Source: Bacillota bacterium (GTDB taxonomy: Bacteria > Bacillota > Sulfobacillia > Sulfobacillales > Sulfobacillaceae). Taken from it: a stretch of DNA of 64,000 bases. A model generated the notes under the pieces. The model saw only the letters and a program-made list of their open reading frames with translations. It made no database searches and had not been told where the DNA came from. The translations under genes and the position numbers were made by a program. Location: contig JAPNUR010000018.1 in NCBI GenBank assembly GCA_026627385.1, positions 1 to 64,000 on the forward strand, given 5' to 3'. Shown one piece after another: positions 46,012-53,701 of the stretch (position 1 is the first letter of the stretch; the number at the start of each line of letters is the position of its first letter).

Positions 46012-46738
46012 ACTGCCCGTGATTGCGCAAAGTCTCGTTGACCATCAGTTCTCGCAAGATTTTGCGTACGGCCCGTTTTTCGATGCGCGACACGTAACTG
46101 CGGGAGATCGCCAATTTTTGCGCGATATCGCGTTGAGTTAACCGCTCGTGTCCGTGGATGCCAAAGCGCAACTCTAACACCAAACGTTCTTTAGGGGTGA
46201 GGTCCTTGACAAATTTTCTCACCCAGTCCATGACGACATCCATTTCCACTTGGTCCGCGACAATATCGCTATCCGTCCCCAACACGTCCAATAACGAAAT
46301 CTCGTTGCCTTCCCGATCCACCCCAATGGGGTCATAAAGGCTCACTTCGCGATGTTCTCGCTTGCGCCCGCGCAAATGCATGAGCACCTCATTTTCAATG
46401 CACCGTGCGCAATAGGTGGCCAATCGCACCCCCTTCGCCGGATCGTAGGTATCAATGCCTTTAATGAGCCCTATGGTGCCAATGGAGATTAAGTCATCAG
46501 GGTCTTCGCCGCTATGGTGATACTTTTTCACCACATGGGCCACCAACCGCAAATTATGTTCAATCAACAGCTGCCGCGCCGCGAGATCCCCGCTACGACA
46601 GGCCTCGACGGCCCGTTGCTCTTCATCCTCGGTTAATGGCTGAGGAAAGGCGTTGCCCCCGATATACCCGGCAAGCCATACCGCGCCCCTAACCAGCGCC
46701 GCGGCCGCCAAAATGAGCGCACCAATGCTACCCAGCAC
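46007..46738 (-). CDS. sigK: RNA polymerase sigma-K (late mother-cell sigma factor)
   Basis: Late mother-cell sigma factor. Seen: a hydrophobic pro-sequence (residues 1-20, GALILAAAALVRGAVWLAGYI) as in pro-sigma-K, NAFPQPLTEDEE, region 2 (RQLLIEHNLRLVAHVVKKYHHSGEDPDDLISIGTIGLIKGIDTYDPAKGVRLATYCARCIENEVLMHLR), and region 4 with RDIAQKLAISRSYVSRIEKRAVRKI. 243 aa, uninterrupted: no skin element. GTG at 46738 with GGGAG about 10 nt upstream. Processing of the pro-sequence would depend on SpoIVB, encoded at 3-4 kb. Confidence 0.95.
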   Translation of the reverse strand: MLGSIGALILAAAALVRGAVWLAGYIGGNAFPQPLTEDEEQRAVEACRSGDLAARQLLIEHNLRLVAHVVKKYHHSGEDPDDLISIGTIGLIKGIDTYDPAKGVRLATYCARCIENEVLMHLRGRKREHREVSLYDPIGVDREGNEISLLDVLGTDSDIVADQVEMDVVMDWVRKFVKDLTPKERLVLELRFGIHGHERLTQRDIAQKLAISRSYVSRIEKRAVRKILRELMVNETLRNHGQS

Positions 46739-46929
46739 CCTTAACCACTCCCTCGGTCACCGCCCACACGGCTAGAAAAGTCCGCATTAAGCTATGCACG
46801 AGGCTGTAGCTTGGTGTCTGTACACCGCAACATTTTCCCTGCGCGTACAGCCTGGCGCTACCGCAGCGAACCCAGAACATTCATCTAGGCTGCCGATACG
46901 CTCCCTGGGCAAATACCGCCCTGGCCTCC

Positions 46930-47205
46930 TTATTTCCCGCGAATCACGCGCTTTAGCGTCCCCCGCACCACATTGGCATCGATGGGGCCAATGGCCTCAT
47001 CTTCCAGTAATGCTTCGGCCACGCTACACGTTTCCACGATGCGGCTCACCTGCTGCAGGGCCCCTTCGACGGCGGCCACTTGGGTCAAGATGGCACGACA
47101 CGATTCTTTGTTGGCTACCAGCTGTTGTAAGCCACGCACTTGTCCTTCAATGCGGCGCAATCGGTTCATGACATCTCGCTCATCCCAATAGACTTGACGC
47201 TCCAT
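46930..47205 (-). CDS. CsoR/CstR-family transcriptional repressor
   Basis: All-helical DUF156 repressor. Seen: RLRRIEGQVRGLQQLVANKESCRAILTQVAAVEGALQQVSRIVETCSV. Two Cys are present (about residues 35 and 64). The His that CsoR uses four residues before the second Cys is replaced by Ile, so copper binding is unlikely and a CstR-like persulphide/sulphane-sulphur sensor fits better. ATG at 47205 with GGAGGCAGGAAG; the extension to 47337 is over the promoter. Autorepression is suggested by the operator at 47255-47270. 91 aa. Its divergent neighbour is a thiol or selenol oxidoreductase. Confidence 0.88.
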   Translation of the reverse strand: MERQVYWDERDVMNRLRRIEGQVRGLQQLVANKESCRAILTQVAAVEGALQQVSRIVETCSVAEALLEDEAIGPIDANVVRGTLKRVIRGK

Positions 47206-47254
47206 GACTTCCTGCCTCCAAAATACTGATTGGTATCCCTGGCGGTGGAACACA

Positions 47255-47284
47255 ATACCCACACTGGTATGTGTTATTATAACA
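47255..47284 (-). promoter_or_regulatory. Extended -10 promoter and CsoR-type operator of the repressor gene
   Basis: On the minus strand TGTTATAAT (47284-47276) is an extended -10 element, and just downstream lies ATACC-CACACT-GGTAT (47255-47270), a perfect inverted repeat of the kind bound by CsoR/CstR proteins. The repressor would block its own start. The same site lies about 200 nt before the divergent oxidoreductase gene. Confidence 0.6.
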
Positions 47285-47287
47285 TGT

Positions 47288-47319
47288 GGGAATACGAGTG
47301 AGGACTCGACGGTATTCCC
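47288..47319 (+). other. Strong hairpin in the leader of the oxidoreductase gene
   Basis: GGGAATAC (47288-47295) pairs with GTATTCCC (47312-47319), and inside it GAGT pairs with ACTC around a GAGG tip. It would stand near the 5' end of a plus-strand transcript. No T-run follows, so it is not a normal terminator; an mRNA-stabilising or attenuating role is possible. No conserved riboswitch was recognised. Confidence 0.45.
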
Positions 47320-47473
47320 TCGGGCCAAAGCGGACATTCCTTATAAAGGGCCGATGTGTTAGGGTTAAGGTACCTGCCACCGCGCGTGAAGCAGGTCCAA
47401 GCGACCACTTGGCCATCGGCATCGATATAAGGCATAGGGCGTTGGCCCAGCGACTCATGAAAGGAGGGACGAC

Positions 47474-48124
47474 ATGGCTATCATTTCCGATAACATTCGC
47501 CCCGACGTTGAGCGATTTTTGAGCGATATGCAGCAGCCCGTCACCGCGGATTTTTATCCGCACGCTACCAGTCCGGCTAGCGATCCCATGAAGCAGCTGT
47601 TGCTAGAGCTCAAGGACATAAACCCTTTACTGCAGGTCGTCGATCACGGACAAGCGGCCACCCCCATTCAACCGGAACGGCCGGACGATATTGAGGGACC
47701 GGTCACCAGTTTTTCCGTTAACGGCGCGTTTACCGGGGTTCGCTATCTTGGGTTTCCAGGCGGGCAAGAATTTACCACATTCCTGGAGGACATTGTCGAC
47801 ATTTCCAGAAATCGCACCGTGGAGCTTAGCCAGGCAACTCAGGATTGGCTCAAAAGCCTCACCCAGCCGCTACACTTGGAAGTGTTTGTGACACCCACCT
47901 GACCATACTGTCCCCGGGCAGTTCGCCTGGCACATCAAATTGCGCGGGTCAATCCGACACATATTGTCGCGGACATGGTGGACGCGGCCACGTTTCCTAA
48001 CCTGTCAGACCGCTACGGCGTCTACAGTGTACCCGTTACCGTCGTCAACGGTAACGCTCAACAGGTTGGGGCAGTACCCGAAGCACAACTGACGCGCGTC
48101 ATTCGGCAAGAACTGGGTGTTTAG
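47474..48124 (+). CDS. Protein disulphide oxidoreductase (PDO/glutaredoxin-like), candidate selenoprotein with in-frame TGA
   Basis: Two-thioredoxin-fold oxidoreductase of the thermophile PDO family. Seen: ATG 47474 with AAAGGAGG; N-domain with GVRYLGFPGGQEFTTFLEDIVDISR; C-domain beginning HLEVFVTPT, then TGA (47900-47902), then PYCPRAVRLAHQIARVN, VADMVDAATFPNLSDRYGVYSVPVTVVNG and GAVPEAQL, ending at TAG 48122-48124. Translated through, it is 216 residues, the family length. The TGA replaces the first Cys of CPYC, giving UPYC at residues 143-146. The N-domain CxxC is lost, and Cys146 is the only Cys. A hairpin 17 nt after the TGA fits the bacterial SECIS model. If TGA is not decoded, the product is a 142-aa stub without any redox site. 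Confidence 0.8.
47914..47930 (+). promoter_or_regulatory. Candidate bacterial SECIS element
   Basis: CCGGGC (47914-47919) pairs with GCCUGG (47925-47930) in six base pairs around the loop AGUUC (47920-47924). UGU (47909-47911) can pair with ACA (47932-47934) below an internal loop. The apical loop starts 17 nt after the UGA and has G as its second base. The published bacterial model asks for a loop 16-37 nt downstream with a G in its first two positions, so both conditions are met. The region is also coding, so chance pairing cannot be excluded. Confidence 0.6.
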
Positions 48125-48709
48125 CGATTCTCATGCACGGGTCACGAGCACCGTGGCCCGTGCATTCTTTAGCGTACCGATCCCTCGACGCGTGAACGCC
48201 ACGCTGCTCCAAAGGATTTCCTATCGCAAGAGGTTTTTGTTCATCTCCCCGTGGGCACGCATGGCGGTCCTTTGGCCTTGCCCGGGCGGCCATGGCGAGC
48301 CCGCCGCCATTGAGGCCACGGCCTGAAGGATAGCGACTAGCTTTAAGCCCGTCGCCGACAATGAAGACATTGTCCGTCACCGTCGCGAGACCCAACGCGG
48401 GCCGCAGCCCTTTACCTGACTTATCGTCAAGCCGCTAAACGATTGTCCGGCCCGAAGCAGCATCGCCATTCCCGTGTTCGCGCATTCGCACCCTCAACCG
48501 TTCTGATGCACTAATCGAAATCTGATCGCGCGGTATCCATTATTCCCGAACCAGGTCAGGCGCCGAGCGTTCCATCGCCAAACAAAAGCCTCCCTTCTCC
48601 CAAGGGTCACTAGCGGTGGCGTGTGAAAACGCCCTTAACATCCCGAGAGAGGTCGGCTCCGGTCAACATCCCGATGGTCATTGCATAAACCGTATCGGAG
48701 GGATGGAGA
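48125..48709. other. Gene-poor stretch between the oxidoreductase and patatin genes
   Basis: No intact gene is supported in these 585 nt. A minus-strand remnant of an FAD-dependent oxidoreductase is visible at about 48189-48420 (listed separately). The rest, 48421-48695, shows no family features or terminators that I can recognise. AGGGATGGAGA upstream of the lipase ATG closes the stretch. Confidence 0.5.
48189..48420 (-). pseudogene. Remnant of an FAD/NAD(P)-dependent oxidoreductase
   Basis: On the minus strand TVTDNVFIVGDGLK resembles the second FAD-binding motif (T-x-x-x-V-F-x-x-GD) near the end of thioredoxin-reductase-like enzymes. After one extra A near 48343 the frame continues as LVAILQAVASMAAG and NKNLLR before a stop, a plausible C-terminal tail. 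Nothing recognisable remains upstream. Position next to a thiol/selenol oxidoreductase makes a former reductase partner conceivable, but the fragment is short. Confidence 0.3.
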
Positions 48710-49570
48710 ATGAAACCATTTGCGCTGGCATTGTCCGGAGGCGGACTTTTAGGCGCCGCCCATTTAGGCGCGCTCAAGTTTTTGGAAAGTCAACACGTGC
48801 GGGCTTCAGCCATCGCCGGCACCTCAGCGGGCGGCCTGGTCGCGTCGTTGTATGCGCTTCAGGTACCAATCGATCGCCTCATCGCCGTGGGAGCCATGGT
48901 AGCTCAGCATCCACGCGATTACTTTCATCTTAACGCCGAGGGATTGTTACACGAAGTATTTCCCACCTTGGGAGCACCTGCAACCGGGCTTCTCATTCCC
49001 GACCAGTTCATCCAGGCCTTGCTAGCCCTCGCTCCCGGTGCGACGACCACCGATGACTGGCGGATCCCGACGGTCTTAACGAGTGTCGACGTGATCTCCT
49101 TGCGCGCGGTAGCCTTTGTCAACCACGATCTGAGAAAGCCGACCCGCGGTAGCTGGCAGTTTCTCCGCCACCAGCCCTTAGCCCTGGCCATGAAGGCCAC
49201 AATGGCACTGCCTGGCTTGTTTGCTGCCCCGCACACCAAGGATGCCATTTACATTGACGGAGGCACCGCGGACACGTTACCCATCGACTGGGCGTATACG
49301 TTATATCCCAGCCGTGTCGTGGCCATTGACGTCGCCACCCCTCCGCGTGTGAGCGTCGAACGCGTCGGTCTCATTGATATCGTGAGCCGGGCCGAGGCTT
49401 ACGCGACAGCAACACTCTCGCGACTCCGCAGCGGACCGGATCCTGCGGTGACAGTCCGGCCAGACACCGCAGGCGTTCCGTTCTTCGGCTTTGAGGATTA
49501 CCACCGCCTCGTCGATGCCGGTTGGGCCGCTATGGAAGCGGCCTGGCCTCAGATTGCGGGTGACGATTGA
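48710..49570 (+). CDS. Patatin-like phospholipase
   Basis: Ser-Asp dyad lipid acyl hydrolase, RssA/YlbK type. Seen: oxyanion loop ALSGGGLLGAAHLGALKFL (residues about 6-24), nucleophile elbow AGTSAGGLVASLYAL (Ser near 42), and catalytic Asp in IYIDGGTADTLPIDW. ATG at 48710 with GGAGGGATGGAG. 286 aa. It converges on mutY with a 22-nt overlap of coding ends. Confidence 0.92.
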   Translation: MKPFALALSGGGLLGAAHLGALKFLESQHVRASAIAGTSAGGLVASLYALQVPIDRLIAVGAMVAQHPRDYFHLNAEGLLHEVFPTLGAPATGLLIPDQFIQALLALAPGATTTDDWRIPTVLTSVDVISLRAVAFVNHDLRKPTRGSWQFLRHQPLALAMKATMALPGLFAAPHTKDAIYIDGGTADTLPIDWAYTLYPSRVVAIDVATPPRVSVERVGLIDIVSRAEAYATATLSRLRSGPDPAVTVRPDTAGVPFFGFEDYHRLVDAGWAAMEAAWPQIAGDD

Positions 49571-50310
49571 TCATCGCCCTGACGCAACGATAACTGGTAG
49601 GGAGTGGGGTCTTCTGCCGCCACCTCGTCCGGCAACGTTGCCGTTGTGGCCCGACACTGCGTATATAAGGGACAGATGGTACAGGCGGGTTTACGGGCGG
49701 TACACACCATGGCGCCAAAATCCATCAACGCTTGGTTAAAATCGATGGCTTGGCCTTCCGGCACTACCGCTTCTGCCAATGCCCACAGGCGATGCTGGAT
49801 TTCAGCGCGATGATCCTGGTATTTAAGACCAAAATAGCGGCCTAATACTCGCCTCACATTGGTATCCAAAATCGGCGCATCGATGCCAAACGCAAAAGAC
49901 AAAATGGCCCCCGCCGTGTAGCGCCCGACGCCGGGCAACTCCATCAATGCCTCTACTTGGCGCGGCCAATTGCCCTTCCAGCACTCGACAACAACAGCGG
50001 CAATGCGCTTCAACCATTCTCCGCGAATTTTATACCCTAAGGGATCGGTAATCGCTTTGACCTCGTCTAGCGTGGCGGCATGTAACGCCTCCACAGTGGG
50101 AAAGCGCTGCATAAATTTCGTAAAGACCGGTACCACTGTGGCCACGGTCGTTTGATGCAACATGATTTCCGAAACGACAATCGCGTATGGATCGCGCGTC
50201 ACGCGCCACGGTAAATGTCGTCCATAGCGCCGGTACCAGTCCCACACCCCGGTGCGAAATCCGTCCATAAGCGCTGCATCAACCACAACTCGGTATTTTA
50301 AGCGTTTCAC
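49549..50310 (-). CDS. mutY: A/G-specific adenine glycosylase, short MutY form
   Basis: Removes adenine mispaired with 8-oxoguanine. Seen: RHLPWR, catalytic Glu in VSEIMLHQTTVATVVPVF, helix-hairpin-helix LPGVGRYTAGAILSFAFG, catalytic Asp in ILDTNVRRVLGR, and four Fe-S cysteines in CTARKPACTICPLYTQC. At 253 aa it lacks the C-terminal NUDIX-like 8-oxoG recognition domain of full MutY (about 350-370 aa), and HQT replaces the usual QQT, so specificity may be altered. GTG at 50310 overlaps the upstream gene (GTGA). Confidence 0.88.
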   Translation of the reverse strand: MKRLKYRVVVDAALMDGFRTGVWDWYRRYGRHLPWRVTRDPYAIVVSEIMLHQTTVATVVPVFTKFMQRFPTVEALHAATLDEVKAITDPLGYKIRGEWLKRIAAVVVECWKGNWPRQVEALMELPGVGRYTAGAILSFAFGIDAPILDTNVRRVLGRYFGLKYQDHRAEIQHRLWALAEAVVPEGQAIDFNQALMDFGAMVCTARKPACTICPLYTQCRATTATLPDEVAAEDPTPYQLSLRQGDDQSSPAI

Positions 50311-51125
50311 GCGTCCACCTCAGCTCGCGCCCCCAACCCCAGCCACGGCACCTTGGGCGCACACCGTTCGGCAATAGCGGCTCCCCATTGCATCCAGACC
50401 CCAGCACCTAGCGCTACCCAGTAGCCAAGAAACACCGCCAGCACAACGGCAAAAAGACCGATTTCCACCCCAAAGGCACCCGCGGGGATGTGGCCCGCTA
50501 ATATCGTCAAGAGAAGACCGCCGACTAACCCCACCAACCCCACGCCCAGCACAGCCCAACACAGCGTCCAGATGGCCGCCGACCAGCCCACCGAACGCTG
50601 GTCAAGGGTAATGATTGTTAACGCCTGTTCGTGCCCATCAACGCGCCTGAGCGCTATCGGTCCGTACCAGGGCACCACAACCTGGTTATACAGCATCACC
50701 CCGCCTAGCGCATAAACATTGGCCATCATAAACAACAGGAGCGGCACGAGCCACCACCGACCGACCAAAATTACCGTCCACCCGAACAGGTTGACCAAAC
50801 TCCCCTGAATGACGCTAAAAGGCAAAGCAAAACTCCAAACCGTCCACACGTTTCTCCAAAAACCCAAGCGCTCCACTCGTCCGGATTTTAACCAGGCAAT
50901 AAAGGGGGCACGAGGGGCCACAACGCCATTGTAGCAAACCGCGCCAATCACACGCGTCACAGCGCTCGCGCCCCATAGCCCCAGAGCCTCCAAGATGGCC
51001 CAGTGCCACCCCAAGCGGGCCTGAAATCCCGTCCAACAGAAGACGAAGAGGGCTACCGGAAACCACATCCATAATCCCGTCAGCATCCAGGCCGACGGCG
51101 ACACGGAGATCAGTCGGTATGGCAT
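50307..51125 (-). CDS. Polytopic membrane protein of unknown function
   Basis: I do not recognise a family with confidence. Seen: six or seven hydrophobic segments (MLTGLWMWFPVALFVFCW; ILEALGLWGASAVTRVIGAV; WTVWSFALPFSVIQGSLVNLFGW; LVPLLLFMMANVYALGGVML; VGLVGLVGGLLLTILAG; IGLFAVVLAVFLGYWVALG), a Yip1/RDD-like layout, with a short cytoplasmic C-terminus. ATG at 51125; AAGGAGG lies 17 nt upstream, so a nearby CTG may be the true start. It is coupled to mutY by a 4-nt overlap. Confidence 0.7.
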   Translation of the reverse strand: MPYRLISVSPSAWMLTGLWMWFPVALFVFCWTGFQARLGWHWAILEALGLWGASAVTRVIGAVCYNGVVAPRAPFIAWLKSGRVERLGFWRNVWTVWSFALPFSVIQGSLVNLFGWTVILVGRWWLVPLLLFMMANVYALGGVMLYNQVVVPWYGPIALRRVDGHEQALTIITLDQRSVGWSAAIWTLCWAVLGVGLVGLVGGLLLTILAGHIPAGAFGVEIGLFAVVLAVFLGYWVALGAGVWMQWGAAIAERCAPKVPWLGLGARAEVDA

Positions 51126-51157
51126 ACTGCCCGACAGGAATCCCTCCTTGTGCTGGA

Positions 51158-52300
51158 CTAGTGTTCCCCTCCTAATAACGGTCGACTAAGGCATTGCATA
51201 ACGGCTGTGGCCTGGTCAGTTGCGCCGCCCACCAATACCGCAACACGCCCTTGCGTGGGGGCCAGAATTACCGTCCAGGATCCGCGGGGATCCCACAGGC
51301 GAAACCGTATTCCATTCACCTGTCGCATAGGCAGAGCCTCCAATACCGTCGCGAAATCCCCAGGAACAGGGCGCGCCTTCAGGGGGGAACTCGGTGTGAG
51401 GGATAACGACGGCACTTGATGAGCGTCAACGAAGGGCAGATAGCTCCGGACAACGGCTAAAGGCGTCGCCAGCCCGGTTCCGCCAATCGCCTGAGACAGT
51501 GTGGACGGTGTCGAGCCTAACGACTGAGGCGCCACGCCTAGCTCGGCTAATGCTCGAGATACCTTCGCCGGAGTCCACCATGACGCAAACTTATTCAACG
51601 TCGGCCCCTTCCCCCCGATGGCCACGCTGCTCCCGCCGGGCTGCGCTAACGCCCATGATAACAGTGGAGGAAGCTCCACCAGGCCCAGAGGACGAGCGCC
51701 GGCTAACCAGCTCCGGGACCCAGTAGCCGCTAACACGCGGCCCGTACGACTGATCACCACGATGGCCCCCGCATGCGTTATTGACGCCAAACTTCGCTCC
51801 AATCCCGGGTCCAACGTCACACGGAGGGGTGGCGTCTCTCTCGTCGCTAGCACGAACCTGCGGCCATCTTCTACAAGCTTTTCTTCTTTCAACGCGCCTG
51901 GCACCAAGTTAGCCAATGTCATAATAACCCGAAAAGACGGCAGAGGCTCAATAAGTTGCAGTGACGTGGGAATCACGCCCGGCGCCTTAGTGACCGGCCC
52001 CTTCACTGATCGCCACCAAAGCTCCGCTGGACTACCGCGGCGAAGGCCAAAATGGCGCCGCAACACGGGTGACATCTCCGACGGCACGAGCCACCAACCG
52101 CGCAAATCCACCGACCGTGTCAACCGTTGGCCCTGTGGACCAATAAGCGGCGCTGATAGCACCGGCGTTGGCGTCCAGGCCACCGGCCTCGCCGTACTAA
52201 CGCTGGACAAAGGTTTAAACACCCATAGGGCTAAGCCCAGTAACCCTAGCATCGCCACCGCTGCGCCAGAGGCGATGACTGCGTGTCGACTGTGAAGCAC
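51158..52300 (-). CDS. Membrane-anchored penicillin-binding-protein-like protein, catalytic motifs not evident
   Basis: Seen: one N-terminal membrane anchor (about residues 6-28, VIASGAAVAMLGLLGLALWVF), then an extracytoplasmic domain. VVISRTGRVLAATGS (about residues 180-195) resembles the strand before the SxxK serine of class B penicillin-binding proteins, and LSQAIGGTGLATPLAVVRSYLPF resembles their C-terminal TPLQ region. I see no SxxK, SxN or KTG motif, so transpeptidase activity is doubtful. GTG at 52300 with GGAGG; a frame extension to 52384 is leader. 380 aa. Role possibly structural, in cell wall or spore cortex synthesis (inference). Confidence 0.6.
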   Translation of the reverse strand: MLHSRHAVIASGAAVAMLGLLGLALWVFKPLSSVSTARPVAWTPTPVLSAPLIGPQGQRLTRSVDLRGWWLVPSEMSPVLRRHFGLRRGSPAELWWRSVKGPVTKAPGVIPTSLQLIEPLPSFRVIMTLANLVPGALKEEKLVEDGRRFVLATRETPPLRVTLDPGLERSLASITHAGAIVVISRTGRVLAATGSRSWLAGARPLGLVELPPLLSWALAQPGGSSVAIGGKGPTLNKFASWWTPAKVSRALAELGVAPQSLGSTPSTLSQAIGGTGLATPLAVVRSYLPFVDAHQVPSLSLTPSSPLKARPVPGDFATVLEALPMRQVNGIRFRLWDPRGSWTVILAPTQGRVAVLVGGATDQATAVMQCLSRPLLGGEH

Positions 52301-52633
52301 GGAAAAACCTCCTTCCGTGAAAGTTTTTCCATTTTTACCCATTTCCAAACACTTGCTGGTGATGGGGATCGATGGTCGCGACACGTAGTCTCACCGCCAC
52401 CGCGAAGTTGTTCACCCTCAGGTCCACCGTGGTCACGGGGAGATCGGGGTTTCCGCTAATTGGTCCTGAGCCCGTTTCACCCGCATCGGGGTAGAGAGGG
52501 GGACATGGAACCGCCAACACTTCCCGTCGTGGAAGAGCGTGCCGGATTCCATGGCGGGGATTCCTTCCTGTTACCTGCTTGCTCAACCGCTCACGATATC
52601 GATAGGCAGGAAAGATTTAACGGCAAGGCCGTC
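52301..52633 (-). pseudogene. tnpB: Fragment of a second TnpB (IS200/IS605 OrfB)
   Basis: Between mltG and the PBP-like gene the minus strand encodes CWRFHVPLSTPMRVKRAQDQ in one frame (about 52460-52540) and VTTVDLRVNNFAVAVRL in another (about 52385-52445). The latter is the RuvC-I motif VDLGVNNFAVA of TnpB, with the catalytic Asp kept and Gly changed to Arg. Both ends are missing and a frameshift or stop separates the pieces. The remainder of this 333-nt gap shows nothing else. Confidence 0.7.
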
Positions 52634-53680
52634 CTACCTCGCCCCTTGAGTCTCAGCGTAGCGCTCATTCGCGAGCTGCTGCGCGTAGGTCACGGCAAAG
52701 AGTAACCGCCCGCTGGGTAACGACACAAAATATAAGTAGGGTACTGCCGCCGGATGCAACGTGGCTTTCAACATATCTAAGCCCGGATTGTCAATGGGGC
52801 CTGGTGGCAGTCCGGCGTGCTGATAGGTGTTATACGGCGATGGAGTGCTCAGCTGGGCCAGGGTCAGTGAACCCTGAAACCGTTTCCCCAGCGCATAGCG
52901 CACGGTCGCATCCGATTGTAACAACATATGGCGCTTAAGGCGATTGAGAAACACCCCCGCCACAATCCGGGCCTGGCTCGGTTCTTTGTCCTCCGCCTGG
53001 ACAATGGACGCCAATGTCACCCATTGTGGCAGTGACAGCGGAGTATGCGCCTGGTCGTATAGCCCGTGTATGGCCCGCGCCTGAAAGGTTTCCCACATCA
53101 TGGTCAGGGCTTCCCGTGGAGTTGTGCCGTACGGAAAGAAATAGGTGGCGGGAAACAAGTAACCTTCCCACGGATCGCGGACACCCGGCGCTGGCTTTGG
53201 CATGCCGGGCAATGGGTACCTCATCAATCGCTGATATTGGCTTAATCGGCCAATATGGTGCGCCACCAGCCGCGCCACGATATCCTGCACGGTCAACCCT
53301 TCGGGAATACTCACCTTGATCACCACCACGTCGCCGTTCCGCATCAGATTCATGATGCGAAACAACGAATCCCGCGGCGACAATCGATAGACGCCGGCAG
53401 TCAAATGCGTATCGAGGCCGTTAATGCGGCTGAGCCATTGAAACGCCCAGGCGCTGCGGATAATGCCGTGCTGCTGTAATTCCTCGCCTACCGCGGTCGC
53501 TGACTGGCCTGGTTTTACGACAACATACCGCTCCATGTGACTGCCAGGCTGTCGTGGCGACACCCAGTCGAGGACCAGGCCCACGACAATTAGGACGGCA
53601 ACCACCAGCGCCGTCCCAATTATCCTCCATTTCTTACCGCGCCATCCTAGCTGACGACCCATGGATGGCCAAATCATCAC
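52634..53680 (-). CDS. mltG: Endolytic murein transglycosylase MltG
   Basis: Cleaves nascent glycan strands at the membrane (YceG family). Seen: N-terminal membrane helix (about residues 19-38, IIGTALVVAVLIVVGLVLDWV), LysM-like part (YVVVKPGQSATAVGEELQQHGIIRSAWAF), and the catalytic domain with LASIVQAEDKEPSQARIVAGVFLNRLKRHMLLQSDATVRYALG and SPYNTYQHAGLPPGPIDNPG. Gln occupies the first acidic-type position of the ASIVxxE stretch, with Glu two residues later. The start (GTG 53680 or ATG 53677) is uncertain. 348 aa. Confidence 0.93.
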   Translation of the reverse strand: MMIWPSMGRQLGWRGKKWRIIGTALVVAVLIVVGLVLDWVSPRQPGSHMERYVVVKPGQSATAVGEELQQHGIIRSAWAFQWLSRINGLDTHLTAGVYRLSPRDSLFRIMNLMRNGDVVVIKVSIPEGLTVQDIVARLVAHHIGRLSQYQRLMRYPLPGMPKPAPGVRDPWEGYLFPATYFFPYGTTPREALTMMWETFQARAIHGLYDQAHTPLSLPQWVTLASIVQAEDKEPSQARIVAGVFLNRLKRHMLLQSDATVRYALGKRFQGSLTLAQLSTPSPYNTYQHAGLPPGPIDNPGLDMLKATLHPAAVPYLYFVSLPSGRLLFAVTYAQQLANERYAETQGAR

Positions 53681-53701
53681 ATCCTGAACCCGCCTCGGGC
53701 A

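Noticed and set aside
46739-46929. Sporulation promoter of sigK
   Set aside because: CATAGCTT near the right position resembles a sigma-E -10, but no matching -35 was found.
47903-48124. Treating the oxidoreductase as a simple pseudogene with a nonsense mutation
   Set aside because: The only lesion is a TGA at the redox-active Cys, the downstream frame is clean to its natural end, and a SECIS-like hairpin is correctly placed. The simple-pseudogene reading remains possible but is less economical.
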